Assembly: GCF_002970935.1 (NCBI RefSeq)
Contig: NZ_CP027194.1
Coordinates: 1,612,001 to 1,676,000 of the forward strand
DNA: 64,000 nt
From: Lactobacillus sp. CBA3606
Lineage (GTDB): Bacteria; Bacillota; Bacilli; Lactobacillales; Lactobacillaceae
Direction of reading: 5' to 3'
Every line of letters begins with the position of its first letter. Position 1 is the first letter of the stretch. Position numbers and translations under genes: made by a program. The notes under the pieces are model-generated. The model had not been told where the DNA came from, did no database searches, and was given only the letters and a program-made list of their open reading frames with translations. Positions 8,743 to 20,485 of the stretch are shown here, in pieces.

Positions 8743-9114
8743 CTATCGTTTACAGATCTCGTAATGATAGTGCTCATCTAAATTAACTGTTGTTATCGAC
8801 AAATCACCTGACAGCGCTTTCAAATCAGCTAATTTTAAACCGCGGGTTACCCGCTCGCCCAGATTAATATAAAACGTGATTTGTTCCGTCACCCCTGCTG
8901 GCAATTGCATCCGCAGACTTACCTCACTATTCTCAGTAATGATGTCAATCGTCCGATTCTGTTTGGAATAGCCAATGACTCTTCCAGCGACCGGGGCATA
9001 GATACTTGAATCATCACACTTTATTATAATCTTCATTTGCCGATCATTCGTTATGACATGATAAATACTGTTAGCCGGTAATTCTATCTGAACACGCTTC
9101 TTAATTACTGTCAT
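8743..9114 (-). CDS. Degenerate EIIA(Glc)-like protein lacking catalytic histidines
   Basis: A 123-residue protein that aligns by eye with EIIA(Glc): IYAPVAGRVIGY matches APV-GKV, TIDIITENSEVSLRMQLPA matches the AIGI-TE-GVEILIHVGID segment, and INLGERVTRGLKLADL matches V-EGD-VKKGDLL. Both histidines of the phosphotransfer site are absent: the assisting His position reads SKQNRTIDI, and the phosphorylated HxG reads RMQLPA. The start overlaps the preceding EIIB-B' gene by 14 bases. A structural or regulatory role is possible; phosphotransfer is unlikely. The homology is my own reading, not a search. Confidence 0.6.
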   Translation of the reverse strand: MTVIKKRVQIELPANSIYHVITNDRQMKIIIKCDDSSIYAPVAGRVIGYSKQNRTIDIITENSEVSLRMQLPAGVTEQITFYINLGERVTRGLKLADLKALSGDLSITTVNLDEHYHYEICKR

Positions 9115-9691
9115 TATGCACGATTTCTTTCATTTTATACATGTTCATCATTAACATTTGTCTCGCAATATCGGTTGCATCCGCAATATCAACATATATC
9201 CGGTCACCAATCGGCTTGACAGCCCTGATTCCAATTCCTAGTTGTAGCATAATATCAAAAGGATCGACCCATGAGACATCCTTAACCTGAACCATAATCT
9301 GATTATTGGATACTGTAATTTGTTGAATATTACCATCGAGTCCAAAACACTCATATAACATCGTTGCTTTTTCACCCACCGGTGTTAGACCATATTCATC
9401 AAGTTCAGCATCGTAAATATCTAGACCAGATATTAACTGCCGCATTACACTAAGTATTTGAGGGACGTCTAAACCGACAATCACTTGAACAGCTTTCCCA
9501 TGTCGAACCACTGTAATTGCGCCATCGGCAATAAATTGTTTGTCGGGTGCAACAGCCTCAGGACTGTTCACAGTAACCCTAATTCTGGATGCACAATTAA
9601 CAAGGTCATCAATATTGACACTTCCGCCTAAATCTTTCAGATAATTGACTGCCTGCTGTGAGAAGCTATTTCTCGTGCCCATCTTAGACAT
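9101..9691 (-). CDS. Free-standing PTS EIIB-EIIB' protein (glucose family)
   Basis: A 196-residue soluble protein with two EIIB-like units. Unit one (residues about 10-90) has the phosphocysteine in VNCASRIRVTV and the conserved HGKAVQVIVGLD. Unit two (about 110-185) has the fold pattern DGNIQQITVSNNQIMVQVKD but no cysteine. The same B-B' arrangement forms the C-terminus of the EIICBB' permease at 13595-15460, so this gene is a paralogue without the membrane part. Start ATG follows a GGAGG. It is 74 bases after the RpiR gene and overlaps the EIIA-like gene. Confidence 0.8.
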   Translation of the reverse strand: MSKMGTRNSFSQQAVNYLKDLGGSVNIDDLVNCASRIRVTVNSPEAVAPDKQFIADGAITVVRHGKAVQVIVGLDVPQILSVMRQLISGLDIYDAELDEYGLTPVGEKATMLYECFGLDGNIQQITVSNNQIMVQVKDVSWVDPFDIMLQLGIGIRAVKPIGDRIYVDIADATDIARQMLMMNMYKMKEIVHNDSN

Positions 9692-9764
9692 CCTCCTGAA
9701 TTATTAATTATTGTTAGGCATGATAATTGTTTTAATCTCCAAATATGCTTAACACCAGATAATT

Positions 9765-10547
9765 CTACAACTTATCTTCTAGGGCATAATCTGCCTTACT
9801 GATATAATTGATTAATCCCATACTGAATAAATCTATTAGAACGTGTAAATCCGAGAAAAATTGTTCTTTTCGATTTTCATAATTAACGTTTTTCGAAACT
9901 GTATCATAGTAGAGATTATATTTTGCAATTTGCGATAACTTATTTTGTCTAAATGACGTAAAAGCTACTGTTTGCACACCTTGCAGATTAAAATTCTGAA
10001 CCATCTTTAAGACTACTTCATTCATACCAGAATATGAAATAACAATCAACACATCTCTAGCATCAATATGCGTTCGTGTTAAGCTCATTTCATCGACCGC
10101 ACTTGGAAAACTGAAAGCCATTTTACCTGACAAATATAAGTTTCGCTGCAACTGCTGAGCAACAATTTGTTGCTCCCAACCAGTCGAATAAATAAATATT
10201 GTTCCAGCTTTATTCAGCGCCTCATAAATATCGTCCAACTTAGTACTTTTAAATTGATTGGACATCCATAAAACTGACTTGACGGTTTGTGAAACAAAAT
10301 CAATATTAACATCTTGAACTTGTTTCGATTCCTCCTGCAATAAATATTTGAGCTGACTAAAACCAGTTAACCCTAACTTTTGACAAGCTCTAAATATGGA
10401 CGACTTAGAAAACAATGACTTCGTTGCAACATCCGCTAAACTTGCGTCTTTAACCATCGCTCGATTACGGTTAATAAATTGGATAATTTCCTTATCCGTT
10501 TCATTTAACTCACTAAAGTGCTCGTTTTCCAGAACTTCTAAATTCAA
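9765..10547 (-). CDS. RpiR-family transcriptional regulator
   Basis: A 260-residue protein with an N-terminal RpiR helix-turn-helix (ADVATKSLFSKSSIFRACQKLGLTGFSQLKYLL, residues about 38-70) and a C-terminal SIS sugar-phosphate-binding domain (FIYSTGWEQQIVAQQLQRNL; VLIVISYSGMNEVVLKM). The likely start is TTG at 10547, with GAGGG 8 bases upstream. It lies amid alpha-glucoside PTS and GH4 genes, where GlvR-like RpiR proteins usually act, so it is the candidate regulator of this locus. Confidence 0.85.
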   Translation of the reverse strand: MNLEVLENEHFSELNETDKEIIQFINRNRAMVKDASLADVATKSLFSKSSIFRACQKLGLTGFSQLKYLLQEESKQVQDVNIDFVSQTVKSVLWMSNQFKSTKLDDIYEALNKAGTIFIYSTGWEQQIVAQQLQRNLYLSGKMAFSFPSAVDEMSLTRTHIDARDVLIVISYSGMNEVVLKMVQNFNLQGVQTVAFTSFRQNKLSQIAKYNLYYDTVSKNVNYENRKEQFFSDLHVLIDLFSMGLINYISKADYALEDKL

Positions 10548-10647
10548 ATTGCATCCCTCAATCTAATTAGTTTATTTGTTTAGTAAATGTTTAATTTACT
10601 AAAACCCTTAGATTGTAACACGCACATTAACCATTGTTTTAATTCAT

Positions 10648-10694
10648 GCCAACAAAGGAGCGCATCCTTCATTACTATTAAAGTCTGCTCTCCA
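10648..10694 (-). terminator. Weak terminator after the first GH4 gene
   Basis: On the minus strand GGAGAGCA and TGCGCTCC pair with one mismatch across a long loop and are followed by TTTGTTG. It lies between the GH4 stop (10720) and the RpiR start. It may only partly terminate. Confidence 0.4.
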
Positions 10695-10719
10695 ATTGTT
10701 ACTCATATTCTATTTTGAC

Positions 10720-12063
<1,344 letters not shown>

Positions 12064-12112
12064 CTAGAACTATTTGTGTTTCACTTGATTACATGTTTAA
12101 TATTACTCTGAA

Positions 12113-12127
12113 TATAAGCGCTTTCAA
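12113..12127 (-). promoter_or_regulatory. cre site (CcpA) upstream of GH4 copy 1
   Basis: On the minus strand, TTGAAAGCGCTTATA matches the consensus WTGAAARCGYTTWNN at every position. It is 62 bases before the GH4 start codon, in or near the promoter. Confidence 0.8.
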
Positions 12128-12254
12128 TACTTTGCGGCTAGTTCGGGAACAGTTCCACAAGCTATCCTACATTTCAAAAAATGAAATATATTTCAGCATC
12201 ATTAAAACCCAAAGTGACTGATAATCCAGCGATTAAAGCGTTTAAATAAATTCA

Positions 12255-12932
12255 CTAATTTTTCGTAATCGTTTCACCAATTTGGGCATAATCGTAGATT
12301 TGATAATCGACGCGCAAATTAGTCGGCATGGTCAACGCTACACAATGTGGATCCTCAACCAGTATAATTGCCCCCGTATCGACACGATTTGCCGCCTGTA
12401 TGCCTGAAATAGAATCCTCAAAAATCACGCTAGTCGCTGGTGTCGCTTGAACATTTGCGATGGCTTTTAAAAAAATGTCTGGTGCTGGCTTACCCGGTAG
12501 CGAAAAGTCATTCAGCGCTACCTGTTCAATATCAAACCAACGATCGAGTTCTAAATAGGTAAAAAAGAACTCAACATTTGGCTTTTCTGAAGCGGTGGCA
12601 ATGTTCATTTGAATCCTCTGATCCTGGCAGCTATCCAAGAATTCCGGTAATCCTGCCACTAAGTGAAAATCACGTGGCCGTGATAAACATAAATCACAAT
12701 AAATTTTTTCTTTAGCTGTCGTCATGCTAATTAGTTCATCAGCTGTAATCTGACGCCGTGCATAATATTCAAATGTATCGCGATTATTACAACCAGCGAT
12801 ATGTTGTTGAAATTCCAACTCAGTCATCTTACGATTAAAATTTTGCTGAATAAACTGACCCCAAGAATCTTTTTGAAACTTTGCATCAAAGAACATAGTG
12901 CCATTAAAATCAAAAATCATTGTGTCTATCAT
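12255..12932 (-). CDS. HAD-superfamily protein, beta-phosphoglucomutase-like, with DxN motif
   Basis: A 225-residue HAD protein of subfamily IA with a helical cap. Motif I reads FDFNGT at residues 7-12: the nucleophile Asp8 is present, but the usual second Asp (acid/base) is Asn10. Motif II (NIATASEKPN), motif III Lys (GKPAPDIFL) and motif IV (VIFEDSISGIQAA) are present. Its placement in an alpha-glucoside locus suggests a sugar-phosphate substrate; the Asn makes mutase activity doubtful. RBS GGAGTGAG precedes the ATG. Confidence 0.8.
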   Translation of the reverse strand: MIDTMIFDFNGTMFFDAKFQKDSWGQFIQQNFNRKMTELEFQQHIAGCNNRDTFEYYARRQITADELISMTTAKEKIYCDLCLSRPRDFHLVAGLPEFLDSCQDQRIQMNIATASEKPNVEFFFTYLELDRWFDIEQVALNDFSLPGKPAPDIFLKAIANVQATPATSVIFEDSISGIQAANRVDTGAIILVEDPHCVALTMPTNLRVDYQIYDYAQIGETITKN

Positions 12933-12959
12933 TTATGACTCACTCCATTCGTCTTTGAC

Positions 12960-13016
12960 AAAATGCAGTCAAGTCAGCACAATAAGTGCTAACTCGGCTG
13001 CATTTTTCACAGTTAT
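12960..13016 (-). terminator. Terminator between membrane protein and HAD genes
   Basis: A long stem, with AAATGCAG and CTGCATTT at the base and GTTAGCAC/GTGCTGAC near the loop, gives an imperfect hairpin of about 18 bp with a U-rich tail on the minus strand. Confidence 0.65.
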
Positions 13017-13055
13017 AACTTATATTATTGTATCTGACTAAGCTACTGAAAATAC

Positions 13056-13556
13056 CTATTTCAAGCCAATTGTAAACAGTAACCAAGTACAAATAAGGTA
13101 AAATGGTGTACTACCAATGATAACCGCTAAAGTTTGTTTATCAATCGATATTGTTTGAATCGTTACAATGTTTTTTGATAGATAGAGCACAATTAAGCCT
13201 ATAATTACTGAAATAATATTACCAACCATTAATTGTAAAACTGTTAAAATGCTAAACGTCACAATTACCGTTAGTCGACTGGTTAGTAACACTGATTTCC
13301 TGAAGTAGAGTACATAAGCCACAATTAAATCCATCAACGTTACAATAAACATTACTGTTGTAATCGGACTTTTACCAAAATATGTCTCCAGCCCCATATT
13401 ATTCATGTTCAGTGCCAGCGCAATATACGCAAAGTAAGCTACTGGAACAATCATCAAAACCGCAATATAGATATTCAATGCTTTACGTAAATCATAATGC
13501 AGCCCCGTGATAACCCTGTCAAAAAATCTTGAAATTCTACTATTCTTTGCAACCAT
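13056..13556 (-). CDS. Membrane protein of unknown function, four or five TM segments
   Basis: A 166-residue hydrophobic protein that I do not recognise. A basic N-terminus (NSRISRFFDRVI) precedes hydrophobic stretches around residues 28-50, 66-86, 92-125 and 143-163. It has no signal peptidase site and no conserved catalytic motif that I can see. It follows the EIICBB' gene by 38 bases in the same direction, and a terminator follows its stop, so it is probably cotranscribed with the permease. Confidence 0.6.
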   Translation of the reverse strand: MVAKNSRISRFFDRVITGLHYDLRKALNIYIAVLMIVPVAYFAYIALALNMNNMGLETYFGKSPITTVMFIVTLMDLIVAYVLYFRKSVLLTSRLTVIVTFSILTVLQLMVGNIISVIIGLIVLYLSKNIVTIQTISIDKQTLAVIIGSTPFYLICTWLLFTIGLK

Positions 13557-13594
13557 TTAACTGACCTCCTACCTATCAATTCAACATTAATGAC

Positions 13595-15460
13595 TTAAAT
13601 TAACGACAACATCGCTTGGACAAACTTCTCATGATCCTTCATACTAATAGTCACTTTTTTACCATCAGCGACAACCTGTTCTACGCCAATGTTAAGCTCC
13701 TTAAAAACTGATTCCTGGTCAACTTCAGCCGGATTAACAACCGTGACGACTAATTGACCAGCAACATCTTCCACATTTTCAATATTTTGATCAGTCCCCA
13801 ATGAATCCATAATCAACGTTGCATTTTGTTGCATAGGCGTTAGCGCTTTCACTTCTGGCTGCGTACTAGCATCCATTTGAATAGGGCCACTAGATAAATC
13901 AGTCATCTTTTCAAGCACTTGAGCAACATCTAAGCCAACGATAACTTGAATGGCTTTACCATGATGCACAACCCCAACGGCTTTGTTAGCTTTAAACATG
14001 CTATCACTAGCTACTTTTTCAGGATCTTTAACTGTCACCCGTAAACGTGTTGCACAACTAGTCATATCTTCAATATTTCCTGCACCGCCAAGACCTTCAA
14101 GATAAGCTTGTGCCCGCTCAATGTATGGATTCGAAGCAGTACCAGTTTTAGCTTTATATTCTTTCTTGTTAATCAGCTTGGTATCTTCACCTTCGGCCTC
14201 ACGACCTGGTGTTGCATAGTTGAAATGTTGAATCATGGTCTTGAAGACAAAGAAGTAAATAACTGAGAAAACTAACCCAATTGCAATTTGAAGAATCCAA
14301 GTATGCCAGTGATTAGCCCACAGTGGAATCCAGTTCATACTCAAGAAATTAATTAGACCACCATCGAATTGACCAACAATCCCAAAAGCGAACATCGTGG
14401 CATCCAGTGTCGCAGCCAACAATGAGTGAACGACCCAAAGTACAGGAGCTGCAAATAAGAAAGTAAATTCAACTGGTTCAGTAATCCCAGCAGCAATTGA
14501 AGTTAAGCCAGCAGGAATCAATAAAGCAGCGGTTTGCTTTTTACGACTCTTCTTAGCAGTTACATAGAAGGCATAACAAATTGCTGGAATACCAAAGACT
14601 TTTTCATTACCAAATAATTCGAAACCCATTTCTGGTGCTAAGGATTTGATAGGTGCCGTACTGGTTGCAAATTGTGATAAATGTTGTAACCAGTATGGTT
14701 CCAATCCACCAGCAACTGCTGCTGGACCGTATTGGAACGGAATATAGATAAAGTGATGTAACCCAGTTGGAATCAGGACCCGTTGTAAGAAACAGTAGAC
14801 CCAAACCCCAATTACGCCAGATGTCTTCATAAATCCTTGCAAAGCGGAAATGCCCAATTGAATCTTTGGCCATACAAGACAAGTTACAAAGGCTAAGACA
14901 AACATTGCGGCAAAGCCTAGAATAACAACATATGATGATCCTTGAAAAGTCCCTAACCAATCAGGTAATTTCTTATCAAAATACTTGTTGTGTAACCAAA
15001 CAACAATCCCTGCAACAACTAACGCACCAACGATACTAGTATCTAGCGTTTTGATACCAGCAATCATTGTTAATCCACCATTAGTGGAGTTTGCAGTGAT
15101 TTCACGAGCATAATGATTAACACCAAAAGTTGGTCCCCAAATACTTAAAATAGCAGCTACAAAATAATTAAAGGTTAAATACGTCACTAACGACTCTAGG
15201 GCTGCCCGGCCTTGTGACTTTTTAGCTAAACCAATCGGTAAACCAACAACGAATAGTAATGGGACCTGCCGGAAGATGGTCCAACCACCTTCTTCAATCG
15301 TGTACCAGATACCATACCAAGTTGTTGTAGACTTAGCCAAACTTGGAAAAATAGCAGGATTCGTAAACAAAGAACCAAAAGCAACCACTAATCCAGCAAA
15401 GGAGAACAGCAAAACTGGTACGAACATCGCTGCCCCAAATTTTTGCAGTTTCTGCATCAT
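13595..15460 (-). CDS. PTS alpha-glucoside permease EIICBB'
   Basis: A 621-residue permease: an EIIC membrane domain (residues about 1-420, with the substrate-region sequence LIPTGLHHFIYIPFQYG and GITEPVEFTFLF), then an EIIB domain with the phosphocysteine in TSCATRLRVTV (about 460-530), then a degenerate B' repeat without cysteine (about 545-621). It belongs to the glucose/maltose/alpha-glucoside class. There is no EIIA domain, so it needs the separate EIIA (8228-8719) or another. It is flanked by two GH4 enzymes, which hydrolyse its product. Confidence 0.92.
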   Translation of the reverse strand: MMQKLQKFGAAMFVPVLLFSFAGLVVAFGSLFTNPAIFPSLAKSTTTWYGIWYTIEEGGWTIFRQVPLLFVVGLPIGLAKKSQGRAALESLVTYLTFNYFVAAILSIWGPTFGVNHYAREITANSTNGGLTMIAGIKTLDTSIVGALVVAGIVVWLHNKYFDKKLPDWLGTFQGSSYVVILGFAAMFVLAFVTCLVWPKIQLGISALQGFMKTSGVIGVWVYCFLQRVLIPTGLHHFIYIPFQYGPAAVAGGLEPYWLQHLSQFATSTAPIKSLAPEMGFELFGNEKVFGIPAICYAFYVTAKKSRKKQTAALLIPAGLTSIAAGITEPVEFTFLFAAPVLWVVHSLLAATLDATMFAFGIVGQFDGGLINFLSMNWIPLWANHWHTWILQIAIGLVFSVIYFFVFKTMIQHFNYATPGREAEGEDTKLINKKEYKAKTGTASNPYIERAQAYLEGLGGAGNIEDMTSCATRLRVTVKDPEKVASDSMFKANKAVGVVHHGKAIQVIVGLDVAQVLEKMTDLSSGPIQMDASTQPEVKALTPMQQNATLIMDSLGTDQNIENVEDVAGQLVVTVVNPAEVDQESVFKELNIGVEQVVADGKKVTISMKDHEKFVQAMLSLI

Positions 15461-15483
15461 AATTATTCATCTCACTTTTTTAA

Positions 15484-15525
15484 ATTAAAAAGAAAGACTA
15501 GCCAATCATTGCAACAGTCCTTCTT
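15484..15525 (-). terminator. Possible attenuating hairpin before EIICBB'
   Basis: GAAGGACT and AGTCTTTC pair across a loop on the minus strand and are followed by TTTTT. It lies between the second GH4 gene and the permease gene and may lower read-through. Confidence 0.45.
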
Positions 15526-15543
15526 AATCACTACTTACTAAAA

Positions 15544-17278
<1,735 letters not shown>

Positions 17279-17310
17279 AAAAGTATGATCCATTAACGGA
17301 TCATACTTTT
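17279..17310 (-). terminator. Terminator overlapping the manA stop codon
   Basis: Arms 17279-17291 and 17298-17310 are perfect 13-bp inverted repeats with A/T ends. The manA stop codon lies within the stem. It ends the mannose PTS-manA transcript. Confidence 0.8.
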
Positions 17311-18233
17311 TCTGCACAACTTTCATCGCGCCAATATGGATGGGATTCGGCAACCATAACCGTCGCAGCCCCTTTAAAACGAACAATTTCTCCTGGTAAC
17401 GCTAGAACACTCTGACCAGGCCACAACACCATCTGAGATGCTGTGATTAAAGAACCACTTAAAACTGTAATTGCCGCCGCAATCACCCCAGTATTCTGCC
17501 ACGTTGTATCAATGAATCGTGTATGAGTCAAAGTATACGGTCGTTGATCAGTCGTTCCTCCAAGCGGTAATGGGATCGTAGTAACAGCATTACTAGTTAC
17601 TAAATTCCGGTATGCCGCCGCGACTGCTAACTTCCGTGGTCGACCATCTAACCCTAAACGATGATAGTCAAAAAAACGATACGTCACATCTGTCGACTGT
17701 TGAATTTCATAAACTAGCGCTCCCTTTTGAATCGCATGCAAGGTCCCAGCTGGTACATATAAACAATCACCAGCCTTAGCTGAAATTTGATCAACAACTG
17801 CTAACGGAGACTGCTTAATCTGCGTCAAGGAAAGTCCTTGCCGATATGCTGGCTTAACACCAGCAAAAACTTTTCCTGATGTTGGTGCCGTGATAAAGTA
17901 CCATGATTCTCGCTTACCGTATCGCAATCCTTGCGCTCTCGCATCAGCATCTGTTGGATGAACTTGAATGCTCAAATGTTCGTCAGCGCCCAGCATATCA
18001 ATAATTATTGGATAAGGTTCTCCGGGTTTTAATCCGAGCATTGTTGGCTGTTGCGTAACAATATCATGTAAATGCATCGACTGCTGTGTCTTAGTGTTAT
18101 ACGTGTCACAATCAATCGCTGTAGTTCCGGCAACAGAATAAACTGAACCTGTTTTTGGTGCCGTTGCCTGATATGCTTTTAACCGTTCTGTCCCCCAGAT
18201 TCGAGGCTGTGAAATAGATTTTAAAATTAGCAT
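17301..18233 (-). CDS. manA: Mannose-6-phosphate isomerase, class I
   Basis: A 310-residue zinc-dependent cupin enzyme converting mannose-6-phosphate to fructose-6-phosphate. Motifs present are RIWGTERL at the N-terminus, EHLSIQVHPTDADA with the metal-binding Gln-x-His, KRESWYF, and YVPAGTLHAIQKGALVYEIQQSTDVTYRFFDY. Length (about 315) is normal for Firmicute enzymes. The ATG at 18233 follows GGAGG by 6 bases. It directly follows the mannose PTS IID gene (12 bases), linking uptake to glycolysis. Confidence 0.93.
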   Translation of the reverse strand: MLILKSISQPRIWGTERLKAYQATAPKTGSVYSVAGTTAIDCDTYNTKTQQSMHLHDIVTQQPTMLGLKPGEPYPIIIDMLGADEHLSIQVHPTDADARAQGLRYGKRESWYFITAPTSGKVFAGVKPAYRQGLSLTQIKQSPLAVVDQISAKAGDCLYVPAGTLHAIQKGALVYEIQQSTDVTYRFFDYHRLGLDGRPRKLAVAAAYRNLVTSNAVTTIPLPLGGTTDQRPYTLTHTRFIDTTWQNTGVIAAAITVLSGSLITASQMVLWPGQSVLALPGEIVRFKGAATVMVAESHPYWRDESCAEKV

Positions 18234-18245
18234 CAATAACCTCCA

Positions 18246-19076
18246 CTAAAAGAAGCCAATTAAACAACCAATCGTGACAATCACTGTTAAAACTAAAATA
18301 ATCTTCGTTGCCGACAATTGTTTAGCCGAGACTAACCACCAGCCAAACAAGACCACTGCCAATGGTAATAGTCCTGGGAAAATCCCGTTCAACACGGTTT
18401 CTAAACTCTGACTTTTGCCACCAAGAGGTACTTTAGCAATCGTCTTCAACACGATTGTATTAGCGGCTAGAGCACCAACAACCATCACACCCAGAATATT
18501 AAAGGCGTCTGTAATCCGCTTAGAATTTTCACCGACAATCACGTCGATTGCATTAACACCTAACCGGTAACCACTATGAAATGCAATATAAGAAATTGTT
18601 GGTCCAATAATACCATATGTGAGAATGTAGAACAGCGGCCCCAGAGGACTACCACCAGCGGCCAAACTCATCCCTATAGATAAGAGAATCGGGACGATAA
18701 TTCCTTGGATTACTGAATCCCCAATCCCAGCTAGCGGCCCCATCAAAGTTGCTTTAATATTGACTGGCATCTCTTCAGAGACATTCTTACCTAAAGCAAT
18801 TTGCTCTTCCAGAGAAGCAACAATTCCGTTAATCAATTGACCAGTCTGTGGCTCAGTATTATAGAACATCGAATGTCGCTTCAGTAATCGCCGTTTTTTG
18901 TCAGGATCATTAGCATAATATTTTTTAGCAAATGGTAGGTAGGAGTACGCCCACGCATGGGCCTGCAACTTTTCATAACTCATTGAACTTAATTGTGTAA
19001 AGCCCCAACGGTACCAGATTTCATTTAATTCATGTTTCGTTAGTGGCTCCGAATTGGAAGTTACTGCATTTTTCAT
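18246..19076 (-). CDS. PTS mannose-family EIID component
   Basis: A 276-residue EIID. It has the cytoplasmic N-terminal part with YEKLQAHAWAYSYLPFAKKYY, the family signature IKATLMGPLAGIGDSVIQG, and C-terminal membrane segments (TVLNGIFPGLLPLAVVLFGWWLV). With EIIC it forms the membrane channel of a mannose/sorbose/fructose-type PTS. It lies 14 bases after the EIIC gene. Confidence 0.93.
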   Translation of the reverse strand: MKNAVTSNSEPLTKHELNEIWYRWGFTQLSSMSYEKLQAHAWAYSYLPFAKKYYANDPDKKRRLLKRHSMFYNTEPQTGQLINGIVASLEEQIALGKNVSEEMPVNIKATLMGPLAGIGDSVIQGIIVPILLSIGMSLAAGGSPLGPLFYILTYGIIGPTISYIAFHSGYRLGVNAIDVIVGENSKRITDAFNILGVMVVGALAANTIVLKTIAKVPLGGKSQSLETVLNGIFPGLLPLAVVLFGWWLVSAKQLSATKIILVLTVIVTIGCLIGFF

Positions 19077-19090
19077 CTATAATCCCTCCA

Positions 19091-19942
19091 TCAGAATAAA
19101 TCATCATCTTCATACTCATCGTCCGTATTAACCACATTACTATCAGCGACTGACTTCCCGCCATCGGAACTGCCATTACCGTGATTGGTTGATGCATAAT
19201 AATAAAGATAAGCTACCAAAGCGGCAATAAAAACAATCGCAATCATACTCAATTTAGCGAAAGCCAACAAGACAAATCCAGCCATGAAGAAAATCAAGTG
19301 TGTCTTATTCTTGATTACAATGCTCATCAGCAAGGCAATCCCAAGTGCTGGTAAGACCCCACCCAGGACTTGAATAATGTGAGTAACAATATCTGGGACA
19401 CTATTGATTAACCAATTAACTAATCCTTTACCAAAATAAATAGCCAGAAAAACAGGTACTGCTCGTAAAATAAATGTCGAAATTTGAGGGTAAACAAGGT
19501 GATTCAAAACAATTCCCCGATCATTATTCGTTTCGGCAGCTTTATCAGCTCGAGAATTCCAATATGAATAAATTGCCATTCGGAAATTATAGAAAATCAA
19601 TCCAAAAGTCTGACCAATTAATATGGCTAACGTAACAGCAATCGCGGGATTTTGTGTTGTTGCCATCGCCAAACCAATCCCACCGTAAGCAGCGTAAGTA
19701 ATTTCGCTATTAGTCGCCCCACCAGTTGAAAGATTGGCAATGAAAACTGCCTGAACAGCAAGCCCACATAAGATCCCTGCTTTGATATCACCAAATGCCA
19801 GTCCGACTAATAAGCCCGCCACTAACGGTCGCCCAACAATATAGTAACCACCAGACATTCCGAACAGCCACGGTGTTTCAATGGCACCTAGATAGCAGAA
19901 AACTCCAGTTAACAGTGCTGGTAAGAATAAGGACGAATTCAT
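19091..19942 (-). CDS. PTS mannose-family EIIC component
   Basis: A 283-residue EIIC with about seven or eight membrane segments. It has the typical PLVAGLLVGLAFGDIKAGILCGLAVQAVFI block and a charged, acidic C-terminal tail (SVADSNVVNTDDEYEDDDLF) that is unusual in extent. It pairs with the EIID encoded next to it. Confidence 0.92.
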   Translation of the reverse strand: MNSSLFLPALLTGVFCYLGAIETPWLFGMSGGYYIVGRPLVAGLLVGLAFGDIKAGILCGLAVQAVFIANLSTGGATNSEITYAAYGGIGLAMATTQNPAIAVTLAILIGQTFGLIFYNFRMAIYSYWNSRADKAAETNNDRGIVLNHLVYPQISTFILRAVPVFLAIYFGKGLVNWLINSVPDIVTHIIQVLGGVLPALGIALLMSIVIKNKTHLIFFMAGFVLLAFAKLSMIAIVFIAALVAYLYYYASTNHGNGSSDGGKSVADSNVVNTDDEYEDDDLF

Positions 19943-19970
19943 TTATAACACCTCCATCTAATTGACTAAG

Positions 19971-20465
19971 CTAATCCATCGAATCATATTTTGCTTTCAT
20001 CGTCTTCCAAGACCGAATATCATCATCAGGCAAGAGCTGAAATTGAATATCGATTCCATGATTATTCATATTGTCAAAAGCTTGATAATCATTGCTATCA
20101 ATTGCAACCGTTCGTCCTAAAATCTTGGCGCCAGCCCGTGTATTCATTGGACCAACATTTAGCACACCTCCAAAATCTACGCCCATGTTGACCAGTTTTG
20201 AAAACGTCTGGGGAGAATCACTAATCAAGAAGAATTTTTTCTTAGATGCGATTCCTTGTTGAATTTTATCTGGTGCTTCCGCAACCGTATAAATACCAAC
20301 TTTCAATTCATTTGCGGCTGCTTTCAAAACCTTTCTTCTTAAAGTATCATGAGCGATATTATCACCAACAACTAAAATGCCATCGACAGGACGTGCTTTA
20401 GTCCAACGAGTCATCGTTTGGCCATGAATGACTCGGTCATCAACTCTTACTATTGAAATACTCAT
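19971..20465 (-). CDS. PTS mannose-family EIIB component
   Basis: A 164-residue EIIB of the sorbose/mannose class. The active-site His is in VRVDDRVIHGQTMTRW near residue 14, and GGVLNVGPMNTRAGAK is typical. It takes phosphate from EIIA and passes it to the sugar. RBS AGGAGG precedes the ATG. It follows the frameshifted IIA gene, so uptake through this system may depend on an EIIA from elsewhere. Confidence 0.93.
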   Translation of the reverse strand: MSISIVRVDDRVIHGQTMTRWTKARPVDGILVVGDNIAHDTLRRKVLKAAANELKVGIYTVAEAPDKIQQGIASKKKFFLISDSPQTFSKLVNMGVDFGGVLNVGPMNTRAGAKILGRTVAIDSNDYQAFDNMNNHGIDIQFQLLPDDDIRSWKTMKAKYDSMD

Positions 20466-20485
20466 AATTTTTTCCTCCTAAATTA

